Assembly: GCA_020162035.1 (NCBI GenBank)
Contig: JAIUNM010000020.1
Span: forward strand, 1 to 64,000
Reading direction: 5' to 3'
DNA: 64,000 nucleotides
Source: Bacteroidota bacterium
Lineage (GTDB): Bacteria; Bacteroidota; Bacteroidia; B-17B0; Aurantibacillaceae
The position numbers and the translations under genes are program-made. Below the pieces are notes generated by a model, which saw nothing but the letters and a program-made list of their open reading frames with translations, ran no database searches and was not told the origin of the DNA. Numbering within the stretch: the first letter of the stretch is position 1; every line of letters starts with the position of its first letter. Below, one piece after another: positions 18,024 to 26,978 of this stretch.

Positions 18024-18819
18024 ACTTTGCTAATTCAATAGCTTGTTCAATAATTTGGTAGTTGCTTAATATATCAGCTTTTCCATCAATAAAAGCAACA
18101 TCGTGTTCAAAATGAGCGCTTGGTAAACCATCTGTTGTTACTATTGTCCAACCATCTTTTAAAGCTTTAATATCTTTACGCCCCATATTAATCATAGGCT
18201 CTATGGCTATTACCATTCCTTCTTTAAGTTTTGGTCCATCTGTTTTTTTACCATAATTAGGCACTTCGGGTTCTTCATGTAAATTTTTTCCTAAGCCGTG
18301 CCCAATTAATTCTCTTACAACTCCGTATTTATGTTTTTCGGCATGTTGTTGTATAGCATAACTAATATCTCCAATTCTGTTACCAGTAATCATTTGTTCG
18401 ATGCCTTTATATAAACTTTCTTTAGTTACATCTATTAATTTTTGAACTTCTGGTTTAATTTCGCCTACTGCAAATGTGTATGCGTGGTCGCCCACATAAC
18501 CATTTAGTTTAACCCCACAGTCTATAGATGCAATATCTCCATTTTTTAACGGAACATTTCCAGGTATTCCATGTACAACAACTTCGTTTACGCTAAAACA
18601 TAAAGTAGCCGGAAAATCTGGGACTCCACGCCCTCCTTTGTATCCTTTAAATACGGGGGTTGCGCCATGGTCTCTAATAAATTCTTCGGCTAATTTATCT
18701 AAATGTATTGGTGTAATGCCTGGTTTTACCATAGGTGCAAGCATAGCTAATGTTTTAGATACTAATTGCGCTGCATTGCGCATTATTTCAATTTCTTCGC
18801 GAGTTTTTAAAAAAATCAT
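18019..18819 (-). CDS. map: Methionine aminopeptidase type I
   Basis: 266 residues. It removes the N-terminal Met from nascent proteins. Metal ligands are in SIDCGVKLNGYVGD, GHGLGKNLHEEP, AIEPM and FEHDVAF; CFSVNEVVVHGIP is the substrate-loop signature. The ATG overlaps the stop codon of the HAD gene (ATGA, 18816-18819). Confidence 0.96.
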   Translation of the reverse strand: MIFLKTREEIEIMRNAAQLVSKTLAMLAPMVKPGITPIHLDKLAEEFIRDHGATPVFKGYKGGRGVPDFPATLCFSVNEVVVHGIPGNVPLKNGDIASIDCGVKLNGYVGDHAYTFAVGEIKPEVQKLIDVTKESLYKGIEQMITGNRIGDISYAIQQHAEKHKYGVVRELIGHGLGKNLHEEPEVPNYGKKTDGPKLKEGMVIAIEPMINMGRKDIKALKDGWTIVTTDGLPSAHFEHDVAFIDGKADILSNYQIIEQAIELAKY

Positions 18820-19277
18820 TTTTTACCAAATAGTTTTTTAATGAAAGATTGGTTTTGGTTAGCGAAATTATTATGAGCTTGTTCATTTTTTAATTGATGC
18901 ATAAACTCTCCGCTTTCGGGATGTAATGTTTGCCAAATTTCGCTCCAACCTAAAAACCCTCCAACATTTCTATCATCAATAAATATATCAGCATTTAGTT
19001 TACGAGCTGTGTTTTGGTCAAACACTTCTTCTGGATAATTTTTATTTACAGCATAAAATTCAACACCATTTGTTTTGCAATATTCTACAGCATCATCTAA
19101 ATGCTTACCAACTCTATACGTCCATAAAATTAATTTATGTCCTTTTTGTTTTAATGCCTTTAACGTAGCAAAAGCAAACAACATTTCTCTACCAATTTCA
19201 GGGTATTTATGCTCAACAATTGTACCGTCAAAATCAACAGCAATTATTTTACTATTTTCACTTACAAAATTTTGCAT
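18816..19277 (-). CDS. HAD-like hydrolase
   Basis: 153 residues. VDFDGTIV holds the nucleophile Asp and the acid/base Asp. IDDRNVGG provides the acidic motif IV, and ILWTYR is motif II. There is no cap insertion of note, so a small soluble phosphatase of Bacteroidota type. It overlaps gpmA by one base (TAATG at 19277) and map by four, and is therefore probably translated with them. Its substrate is unknown. Confidence 0.85.
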   Translation of the reverse strand: MQNFVSENSKIIAVDFDGTIVEHKYPEIGREMLFAFATLKALKQKGHKLILWTYRVGKHLDDAVEYCKTNGVEFYAVNKNYPEEVFDQNTARKLNADIFIDDRNVGGFLGWSEIWQTLHPESGEFMHQLKNEQAHNNFANQNQSFIKKLFGKK

Positions 19278-19882
19278 TATAAATTTTGTGCTTTTAAAAC
19301 GTTTAAATTATTATCTAACTCATACAATCTGGGTTGCGCTGTGCCAATTTCAAACTGTAAAATTTGTTCAGGAGTCATGTTTTCTAAATACATAATTAGT
19401 GCTCTTAAACTATTTCCATGTGCTGCAATAACTACATTTTTATTTGCTTTTAATTTTGGAGCAATTTCTTTTTCGTAATAAGGAATAACTCGTGCGGCAG
19501 TATCTTTTAAACTTTCGCCATTTGGAGGTGCAATATCATAACTTCTTCTCCAAATTTTCACTTGCTCTTCTCCAAATTTCTTTACTGTTTCTGTTTTATC
19601 TAAGCCTTGTAAATCGCCATACATTCGCTCGTTTAATGCTTTATTGTATATAGGAGAAATAACCGAATGGTTGGCAGTTTGTAAAGCTATATTTAACGTG
19701 TTTTGTGCACGTTTAAGGTCAGATGCGTATGCGTAATCAAAATGGTAGCCTTTAATTTTGTTTCCTGCATTTTTTGCTTCTTCAATTCCTTTTTCGGTTA
19801 ATTCAACATCTACCCATCCGGTAAATTTGTTTTCTAAATTCCACTGACTTTGTCCGTGTCTAAAAATTACTAATTGTGCCAT
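19277..19882 (-). CDS. gpmA: 2,3-bisphosphoglycerate-dependent phosphoglycerate mutase
   Basis: 201 residues. It interconverts 3- and 2-phosphoglycerate. The phosphohistidine motif FRHGQSQWN, the ERMYGDLQG segment, WRRSYD and the second catalytic His in AAHGNSLRA are all present. It leads a four-gene operon. A TATCTTTA box on the minus strand (19901-19894), one mismatch from the -7 consensus, lies 11 bases before the ATG. Confidence 0.95.
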   Translation of the reverse strand: MAQLVIFRHGQSQWNLENKFTGWVDVELTEKGIEEAKNAGNKIKGYHFDYAYASDLKRAQNTLNIALQTANHSVISPIYNKALNERMYGDLQGLDKTETVKKFGEEQVKIWRRSYDIAPPNGESLKDTAARVIPYYEKEIAPKLKANKNVVIAAHGNSLRALIMYLENMTPEQILQFEIGTAQPRLYELDNNLNVLKAQNL

Positions 19883-19923
19883 AAATATGGCTTTAAAGAT
19901 ACAAAATTCTTTAAAAGAAATGT

Positions 19924-20649
19924 TTAATTAGCTAAGTAATTATAAATGTGTTTATCTTGAGTTACCAACTCAATATTCGCAGGTAAAATTTCAAATTCAG
20001 ATACAAATAAGCAACCAACATTAGAATTATCGAATTTAATTTTGTTAAAGCTGTAGGCAAAGCTTGGTATTAAATGCTTTTCTTTATCAATAGATTCTAA
20101 TTTATTATTTAAAGGTTCAGACGCATCAAATTCATACAATTTAAAACGTTGAATAATTGCGATTAAATCTTCTGAATATTTTTTATGAGTTGCATAACCA
20201 AATTGTTTTAAACCTAAACACCATGCTTTATAATTTGTAATTCCTAAATAAAACAAACCAATATATCTTGGTCTTGATTTTATAAATCTACTATGATCAG
20301 TGTATGAATCTTTAAAATTTTCATATTTTCTAAAACATTCGTTAAGTGTATCATCAGTTTTACGAACTGTATCGCCTTGCCATTGCAAATGACATTTTAT
20401 TCCGAAATGATTATTAGATCGTTTAGCTAATTCGCTTGTACCTGCAGCACTTTCTAAAATTGCTTGTGCTAAAGTAATGCTTGCAGGAATTTGATATATT
20501 AGCATTTGCTCTTTAGCTATTTGGTAGTTTTGTTTTATATATAAACTAATTAAGCTATCGGTTTGAGAAATTAAATTTAAAGAGCAAAAAATAAGTAGGA
20601 AATATCCTTTTTTAATTATAAATGGTATTGAATGTTGTATTGTAAACAT
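19924..20649 (-). CDS. Secreted N-acetylglucosaminidase (peptidoglycan hydrolase)
   Basis: 241 residues with a hydrophobic signal segment ending near LISQ. The glucosaminidase domain follows (about 40-180): the catalytic Glu is in QAILESAAGTSELA, and NHFGIKC and YATHKKY are family motifs. It should cleave glycan strands in the periplasm. No LysM repeat is visible; the last 60 residues are unique. It is divergent from the prolyl oligopeptidase gene. Confidence 0.88.
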   Translation of the reverse strand: MFTIQHSIPFIIKKGYFLLIFCSLNLISQTDSLISLYIKQNYQIAKEQMLIYQIPASITLAQAILESAAGTSELAKRSNNHFGIKCHLQWQGDTVRKTDDTLNECFRKYENFKDSYTDHSRFIKSRPRYIGLFYLGITNYKAWCLGLKQFGYATHKKYSEDLIAIIQRFKLYEFDASEPLNNKLESIDKEKHLIPSFAYSFNKIKFDNSNVGCLFVSEFEILPANIELVTQDKHIYNYLAN

Positions 20650-20728
20650 GTATATTTACAAATATAAGTTCAACATAAATTTATTTTTTAAATTAAAAAA
20701 ATATCTATTAACAACAGTATATTAAAAA

Positions 20729-22840
20729 ATGAAACTAATAAAACACACATTAACTTTCTCATTATCAATTACTACAATACTTTTGGCTCAAAACAACTTT
20801 CAGTTAAAATCGCCTTATACAGTAAAACAAAACGTAATTGATACTTATTTTGACACTTATAAAATTGAAGACCCATACCGATGGTTAGAAGATGATAAAA
20901 GTGCTGAAACTGAAGCGTGGGTTAAAGAACAAAACCGCCATACCGAAAAATATTTAAGTCAAATTCCGTTTAGAACTAAAATTAAAACGCGCTTAACGGA
21001 GTTATGGAATTATAATAGACAAAGTGTAGTTTTTAAAAAAGGAAATAATTTTTTCTGTTATAAAAATGATGGTTTACAAAACCAAGGCGTGTTATACATT
21101 AAAAAAAGTATAAAAGATGTTGGTACAATTTTACTCGATCCTAATAAACTATCAAAAGATGGAACTGTAGCTCTTAGTGGAACTTCAATTTCTAACGATG
21201 GTAAAATTTTAGCTTATGGTATAAGTAAAGCAGGAAGCGATTGGGTTGAAATTCATTTTAAAGATATTATCACAAAAAAAGATTTACCTGATGTAATTAA
21301 GTGGGTAAAATTTAGTGGAATGAGCTGGAAAGGAAAAACTTTATATTATAGTAGATACGATGAACCAACTGGAAGTGCTTTATCTCAAAAAAACCAATTT
21401 CATAAAATATTTGCACATACTTTAGGTACAGATCAAACTAAAGATATTTTAATACATGAAGATAAATTAAACCCAAATTATAATTTTTCTGCAATTGTTA
21501 CCGAAGATGAAAAATATTTATGTATATACACTTCTGAATCAACTAGTGGAGATAAATTAATGATTAAAGATTTATCAATACCAAACTCAAAATTTATTAA
21601 AGTAGTTGATGATTTTACAAGTGAAGTAAGTATTATAGGAAACATTGGCGAAAAATTTTATTTAAAAACAAACCGTAATGCACCAATGTATAAATTGGTA
21701 ACCTTTACTTTTGAAAGTTTTAATGAAGATTTATGGAAAACTATAATTCCTCAAGAAACAAATTTATTAGAAAGTGTAACGTTTTGTAACAATCAATTAC
21801 TTGTATGTTACTTACAAAATGTTACATCAAAGTTATTTTCATATAGTTTAGATGGTAAAAAACTTAACGAAATTCAATTGCCTGGCTTATGTAAAATAAA
21901 CGGGCTAAACTCTAATCTAAAAGACGATTTTGCTACATACAGTATTTCTCAATTTATTGCACCAGAACAAGTTGTATACTATGATGCTAAAACAGGCGAA
22001 AACAAAGTAATTTTTAAACCAAATTGTAATTTTAAAAGCGATGACTTTATAACCGAACAACTCTATTTTGAAAGTAAAGATGGCACTAAAATTCCTATGT
22101 TTATTACTCGTAAAAAAACTTTAAAAATGACCGAAAATACACCAGCTTTTGTTTATGGTTATGGAGGATTTAACATATCAGTTACGCCTGGTTTTGGAAT
22201 TGATAAAGCTGTTTTTTTAGAAAATAACGGAATATACGTTGTTATTAATATGCGTGGTGGCGGAGAGTATGGCGAAGATTGGCACAAAGCAGGTACAAAA
22301 TGTAAAAAACAAAATGTGTTTGATGATTTTTGTGCTGGAATTGATTTTTTAGTTTCAAAACGATACACATCATATAATAAAGTTGCTATACATGGGCGAA
22401 GCAACGGTGGTTTACTAATTGGTGCGGTAATGACACAAAGACCAGATATTTGTAAAGTTGCCTTACCAACAGTTGGCGTGTTGGATATGTTACGTTTTCA
22501 TTTATTTACAATTGGCAGAGCTTGGAGTGTTGATTATGGTAACAGCGAAAACAAAGAAGAGTTTAATTGCTTAGTTAAATATTCGCCATTACATAACATT
22601 AAACCAGATAGATACCCTGCAACATTAGTTTTAACAGGTGATCATGATGATAGAGTAGTACCTGCTCATTCGTTTAAGTTTGCTGCAACCTTACAAGAAA
22701 AAAATAAAAGTACTAATCCTATGCTAATAAGAATTGATGTAAATGCAGGGCATGGCGCAGGTAAACCTACAATTAAACAAATAGATGAATTTGGCGATAT
22801 GTGGGCATTTGTATTTAATTACCTTGAAATGAATTATTAA
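20729..22840 (+). CDS. Prolyl oligopeptidase (S9A family), secreted
   Basis: 703 residues. A signal peptide (to about residue 20, LLAQ) precedes the N-terminal segment with YRWLEDD, a beta-propeller (about 90-430) and the alpha/beta-hydrolase domain. The catalytic triad is Ser in GRSNGG (about 557), Asp in GDHDDRV (about 640) and His in GHGAGKP (about 674). It cleaves short peptides after proline and should work in the periplasm. It is followed after 10 bases by the M14 carboxypeptidase, so the pair may form a peptide-degrading operon. Confidence 0.94.
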   Translation: MKLIKHTLTFSLSITTILLAQNNFQLKSPYTVKQNVIDTYFDTYKIEDPYRWLEDDKSAETEAWVKEQNRHTEKYLSQIPFRTKIKTRLTELWNYNRQSVVFKKGNNFFCYKNDGLQNQGVLYIKKSIKDVGTILLDPNKLSKDGTVALSGTSISNDGKILAYGISKAGSDWVEIHFKDIITKKDLPDVIKWVKFSGMSWKGKTLYYSRYDEPTGSALSQKNQFHKIFAHTLGTDQTKDILIHEDKLNPNYNFSAIVTEDEKYLCIYTSESTSGDKLMIKDLSIPNSKFIKVVDDFTSEVSIIGNIGEKFYLKTNRNAPMYKLVTFTFESFNEDLWKTIIPQETNLLESVTFCNNQLLVCYLQNVTSKLFSYSLDGKKLNEIQLPGLCKINGLNSNLKDDFATYSISQFIAPEQVVYYDAKTGENKVIFKPNCNFKSDDFITEQLYFESKDGTKIPMFITRKKTLKMTENTPAFVYGYGGFNISVTPGFGIDKAVFLENNGIYVVINMRGGGEYGEDWHKAGTKCKKQNVFDDFCAGIDFLVSKRYTSYNKVAIHGRSNGGLLIGAVMTQRPDICKVALPTVGVLDMLRFHLFTIGRAWSVDYGNSENKEEFNCLVKYSPLHNIKPDRYPATLVLTGDHDDRVVPAHSFKFAATLQEKNKSTNPMLIRIDVNAGHGAGKPTIKQIDEFGDMWAFVFNYLEMNY

Positions 22841-22850
22841 ATAACATAAT

Positions 22851-25193
22851 ATGAAAAAGACGAAAAATAAAATATTAGGTCTATTATTATTAATAGCGTT
22901 TGTAGCAAATTCGCAAGTACAAAAATACCATCAGGTTAAAATTACAGGAAACAGTAATTTAGTTCATCAATTACTAAACTTAGGCATCACTATTGACCAT
23001 AGCGAAACATCAGAAACTGAAGTTGTTGCTGAAATTAGTGAAACTGAAATTGCATTGTTAAAGCAAAATAACATTAACTATTCCATTTTAATAAGCGACA
23101 TGGCAAAGTATTATGCAGAAAGAAATTTAACTCAAAGAAATATGGCTGCTGGTGTTTGTAATGCTCCGCCAATTATAAAACCAAACAATTTTCATTTAGG
23201 AAGCATGGGTGGCTATTTTACTTATAATGAGATGAAACAAATTTTGGATAGTATGCAATTATTATTTCCAAATTTAATTTCTGTTAAACAAAGTTTATCA
23301 CCTTTAAGTGTTGAAGGTAGAGATATTTGGCAAGTTAGAATAAGCGATAACCCATCTATTAACGAAAATGAGCCAGAAGTTTTATACACAGCATTACATC
23401 ATGCGCGCGAAGCAGCAAGCCTATCACAATTAATATTTTACATGTGGTATTTGTTAGAAAATTATTCTACAAACCCTGAAATTAAAGCTATTGTTGACAA
23501 TAGCGAACTGTATTTTGTACCATGTGTTAATCCTGATGGTTATGTTTACAACCAAACAACTAACCCAAATGGAGGAGGAATGTGGCGTAAAAACAGAAAA
23601 AATAATGGTGATGGAACTTTTGGTGTTGATTTAAATAGAAATTATGGAGCTCATTGGGGATATGATAACACTGGTTCTTCTCCAAATACAAGTAGTGATA
23701 CTTATAGGGGTACATCTGGCTTTAGCGAACCCGAAACACAAGCCATAAGAAACTTTTGCAATACTCATACATTTGTAACAGCTTTAAATGCCCACACGTA
23801 CAGCAATTTATTAATTTACCCATACGGTTACTTACCTAGTTTTTATACACCAGATAGTGCAACTTTTGTAAATTGGGCAGTATTGTTAACTGAAGACACA
23901 CGATTTTTATATGGGACTGGCGATCAAACTGTAAATTATGTAACAAATGGAGATAGTGATGATTGGATGTATATTGAGCAAACTACTAAAAACAAAATAT
24001 TATCTATGACGCCAGAAGCGGGTAGTGCAAGTGATGGATTTTGGCCAGCTTCAGCTCGAATTTTAGATATTTGTAAAACAACTTTTACACAAAATTTATA
24101 TTTAGCAAAACTAGCAATTGGTATGGCTGTTGGTAGAGATGATGAAGATAAATTTTTAAGTACAACAGGGTTTCTTAATTATAATTTGCAACGTTTAAAT
24201 TTAAATTCAGGTTCTTATACTGTTTCTATAATTCCTGTTGGTAGCGGTATTTCAAGTGTAGGTACACCAAAAATTTATAATTCAATTAGTCTTAACCAAA
24301 CAATTTCCGATTCTATTTCATATTCTTTATCTAGTTTAACTCCCGGACAAACTGTAAAGTATTTAATAGAGGTAAACTCTGGTACGTTTACACATTCTGA
24401 TACAGTAACTAAAATTTTTGGAACACCTTTAACTCTGTTTAACGATAATGGCAACAATATAGCAACTAGTTTTACTACAAGTGGAACATGGGGTTTAAGT
24501 ACAAGCAAATTTAAATCGCCACCAAGTAGTATTACAGATAGCCCAAGTGGAAACTACTCTGGTAATGCAAATAAAAGCATTACAACAAATACTAATATAA
24601 ATTTATCAAATGCTGTATATGCACATTTACAATATTACACACGTTTTGAAATTGAAAAAAATAACGATAAGGCTCAAGTTTTTATAAGCACAAATAATGG
24701 TGCAAGTTTTGTTCCTTTATGTGGAAGATATGAAACATCACCTGCATCATTTGGCGGTACAAATCCAGTTTATGATGGATTACAGAATGGTTGGGTTAAA
24801 GAAGATATAGATTTATCAAATTACATTGGTCAAAATATTAGATTAAGATTTACATTTAATTCAAACTTTAGTACAAATAAAGACGGCTTTTATTTTGACG
24901 ATTTATTAATCAGAAAAATTGATAATACTTCAACAAGCATTAATAAACAATTTTTAGATAATGATATTATAATGTATCCAAACCCCAGTAAAGATGAAGT
25001 TTATATAGAAAGTGAAAGAAATTTATCTGATGCAAAAATTACAATTATTAATTCGTTAGGTACTATTGTAAGTGAACAAATTACACAAGAAAATTTAACT
25101 AAATTAAACACAAGCAATTTAAAAAGTGGAATATATTTTATACAACTTTTAATAAACGGTAAAACTTTAGTAAAAAAGTTAATTATTGAATAA
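22851..25193 (+). CDS. T9SS-secreted zinc carboxypeptidase (M14 family)
   Basis: 780 residues: signal peptide, prosegment (about 25-120), M14 catalytic domain (about 125-430), a beta-rich C-terminal region with a jelly-roll/MAM-like segment, and a type A T9SS sorting domain (from IMYPNPS near 704 to the end). Zinc ligands are HxxE in LHHAREAA (about 184/187) and His in NAHTYS (about 313), with catalytic Glu in TPEAGS (about 388) and substrate Arg/Asn in DLNRNYG. It should remove C-terminal residues from peptides outside the cell. A TTG-start gene of unknown function follows. Confidence 0.93.
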   Translation: MKKTKNKILGLLLLIAFVANSQVQKYHQVKITGNSNLVHQLLNLGITIDHSETSETEVVAEISETEIALLKQNNINYSILISDMAKYYAERNLTQRNMAAGVCNAPPIIKPNNFHLGSMGGYFTYNEMKQILDSMQLLFPNLISVKQSLSPLSVEGRDIWQVRISDNPSINENEPEVLYTALHHAREAASLSQLIFYMWYLLENYSTNPEIKAIVDNSELYFVPCVNPDGYVYNQTTNPNGGGMWRKNRKNNGDGTFGVDLNRNYGAHWGYDNTGSSPNTSSDTYRGTSGFSEPETQAIRNFCNTHTFVTALNAHTYSNLLIYPYGYLPSFYTPDSATFVNWAVLLTEDTRFLYGTGDQTVNYVTNGDSDDWMYIEQTTKNKILSMTPEAGSASDGFWPASARILDICKTTFTQNLYLAKLAIGMAVGRDDEDKFLSTTGFLNYNLQRLNLNSGSYTVSIIPVGSGISSVGTPKIYNSISLNQTISDSISYSLSSLTPGQTVKYLIEVNSGTFTHSDTVTKIFGTPLTLFNDNGNNIATSFTTSGTWGLSTSKFKSPPSSITDSPSGNYSGNANKSITTNTNINLSNAVYAHLQYYTRFEIEKNNDKAQVFISTNNGASFVPLCGRYETSPASFGGTNPVYDGLQNGWVKEDIDLSNYIGQNIRLRFTFNSNFSTNKDGFYFDDLLIRKIDNTSTSINKQFLDNDIIMYPNPSKDEVYIESERNLSDAKITIINSLGTIVSEQITQENLTKLNTSNLKSGIYFIQLLINGKTLVKKLIIE

Positions 25194-25221
25194 TTTGAAT
25201 TTAAATAAAATTATTTAAAAC

Positions 25222-26898
25222 TTGAAAACAACAATTAATACTGCTTTTAGCGAATTAAAACAATACTTATATAATTATAGCGAAGAAGCTATAAACATTA
25301 AAATTAATTGTTTAAACAATTGCAGTAAACACAAACTTAATTCAGTTAACCAAATAAAAGAGTACCACAACCAACTTTTGTTTTTAATTTCTTATGCTGA
25401 AAATGAAGATGTACTAAATTTAGCAGAAAAAGAAATGCATAGATTAAGTATTTCTGTAAATCAGTTATCAAAAACAAAACAAATTCAATTAGTTAATAGC
25501 GGTATAGTAAATACCGAAACTCATGGTACATATAGTTTAACGCTCATTAACTGGCTTTTAAATTACAAACCAAATTCAGTTCAAATCCATTCATTTGGCG
25601 ATGATGGAATACACCCAAAAGAGCTTTTAAAACATTTTTTTAATGAAATGGAGTTTGAAGCTATAAGTAATGATACTTTATCAAAAATTAAATGGTTACA
25701 ATTAGTTAGTGGTTTAAAAAAATCTACCCAATTATTAAATTGGTTAGTTACAGAAATTATTAAATTACCATTAGATATTGGGCTAAAAGAGCAATTGTTT
25801 GAATCGTTAAAATTATATATTCGTATAAAAACAAACGATTTTACATTTTCTAGAAGTTTTGGTTCAATTAAAATAAAAAATAATTTTTTTCATACCAATG
25901 GAATTTTAAAAAAGTTTAATGAAGTTGAGTTAATTCATAAAAAATTACCGTTACCACAAAAGCTTGCTTTAAACGAAAAAAATAATATTTTAAATACAGC
26001 TAAAACCGCTTTATTATTATTAAATAGAGAAACAGACCCAATTACTTATGGAAACCCAGAAGATGTATTAGTTTATAATTTAGAACATGGTTTAACTATT
26101 GCTTTATTCTGCATTAATCCAAAATTAAGGTTACCAATAGAATCTTATATAGGTTTTATGATGTTTAAAAATGGTTATCCAATGTCATACGGTGGAGCAT
26201 GGTTATATGGTAAACGTTCGCTAATAGGTATAAATATATTTGAAGCATTTAGAGGGGGTGAATCGGCTTTTGTATTTGCACAACTTTTACGAACTTACGC
26301 TCAAGCCTTTGGTGCAACACAATTTGAGGTAGAACCCTACCAATTTGGAAAAGGAAACCCAGAAGGAATAAAATCTGGAGCATTTTGGTTTTATTACAGA
26401 TTTGGCTTTAGACCAATTAATAGTGATTTGTTTAAAATTGCTGAACAAGAATTTAATGAAATTTCAAAAACTAAAAATTACCGAACATCTTTTGAAACAT
26501 TAAAGCAATTTACTAAATCAAACCTTATAGTTAATTTTAAACCAACAGAACACATAATTAAACCTGCAATAATTAGTAATTATATAACACAACTTATTAC
26601 TAAGAAATTTAATGGAGACAGAATAAAAGCAATGGTTTTTTGCAAATTAGTACTAAAAAAAGAGCTAGGGCTTAATTTTTCTAAACTAAATGAATTGGAA
26701 CTTATTGCCTTTAATAAATTGGCGTTTTTCTTAACATTATGTTTAGAGTTAAAAAAACTAACAAATTCGCAAAAAAAACAATTAGTTAAACTCGTTTTTT
26801 CTAAATCAAGCTCTGAATATCAATACATTACAAATTTTTTAAAATTTCCAATTCAACGTTATTTTGTTAAAGAATTACTAGATTTTAAAAACGGGTAA
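25222..26898 (+). CDS. Unknown protein, 558 residues
   Basis: The start is TTG at 25222: a TAA lies in frame two codons upstream, and the first ATG is far inside, though an ATT at 25234 is another candidate. No signal peptide or membrane segment. The N-terminal half is helical and Leu/Asn/Lys-rich. Residues 280-420 are the best-conserved-looking part, with GYPMSYGGAWLYG, FRGGESAF and FWFYYRFGFRP; the last is reminiscent of the end of GNAT acetyltransferase domains. That is only a resemblance. The gene follows the M14 carboxypeptidase by 28 bases and may share its transcript. Confidence 0.8.
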   Translation: MKTTINTAFSELKQYLYNYSEEAINIKINCLNNCSKHKLNSVNQIKEYHNQLLFLISYAENEDVLNLAEKEMHRLSISVNQLSKTKQIQLVNSGIVNTETHGTYSLTLINWLLNYKPNSVQIHSFGDDGIHPKELLKHFFNEMEFEAISNDTLSKIKWLQLVSGLKKSTQLLNWLVTEIIKLPLDIGLKEQLFESLKLYIRIKTNDFTFSRSFGSIKIKNNFFHTNGILKKFNEVELIHKKLPLPQKLALNEKNNILNTAKTALLLLNRETDPITYGNPEDVLVYNLEHGLTIALFCINPKLRLPIESYIGFMMFKNGYPMSYGGAWLYGKRSLIGINIFEAFRGGESAFVFAQLLRTYAQAFGATQFEVEPYQFGKGNPEGIKSGAFWFYYRFGFRPINSDLFKIAEQEFNEISKTKNYRTSFETLKQFTKSNLIVNFKPTEHIIKPAIISNYITQLITKKFNGDRIKAMVFCKLVLKKELGLNFSKLNELELIAFNKLAFFLTLCLELKKLTNSQKKQLVKLVFSKSSSEYQYITNFLKFPIQRYFVKELLDFKNG

Positions 26899-26937
26899 TT
26901 ATTTTCGTTAAAATTAAGGCTAATTCGCTAAAAATGT

Positions 26938-26945
26938 TAACTTTG
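26938..26945 (+). promoter_or_regulatory. -7 box of the PpiD-like gene
   Basis: TAACTTTG is a perfect TAnnTTTG, 33 bases before the ATG at 26979. Confidence 0.6.
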
Positions 26946-26978
26946 CAAATCCAAAAAAATTAAGTTTTATAACATTTT

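Noticed and set aside
18019..18032. map and the EEP gene as one frameshifted fusion protein
   Set aside because: map is complete with its normal C-terminus, and no slippery run lies at the junction; a coupled ATT start explains the frame better.
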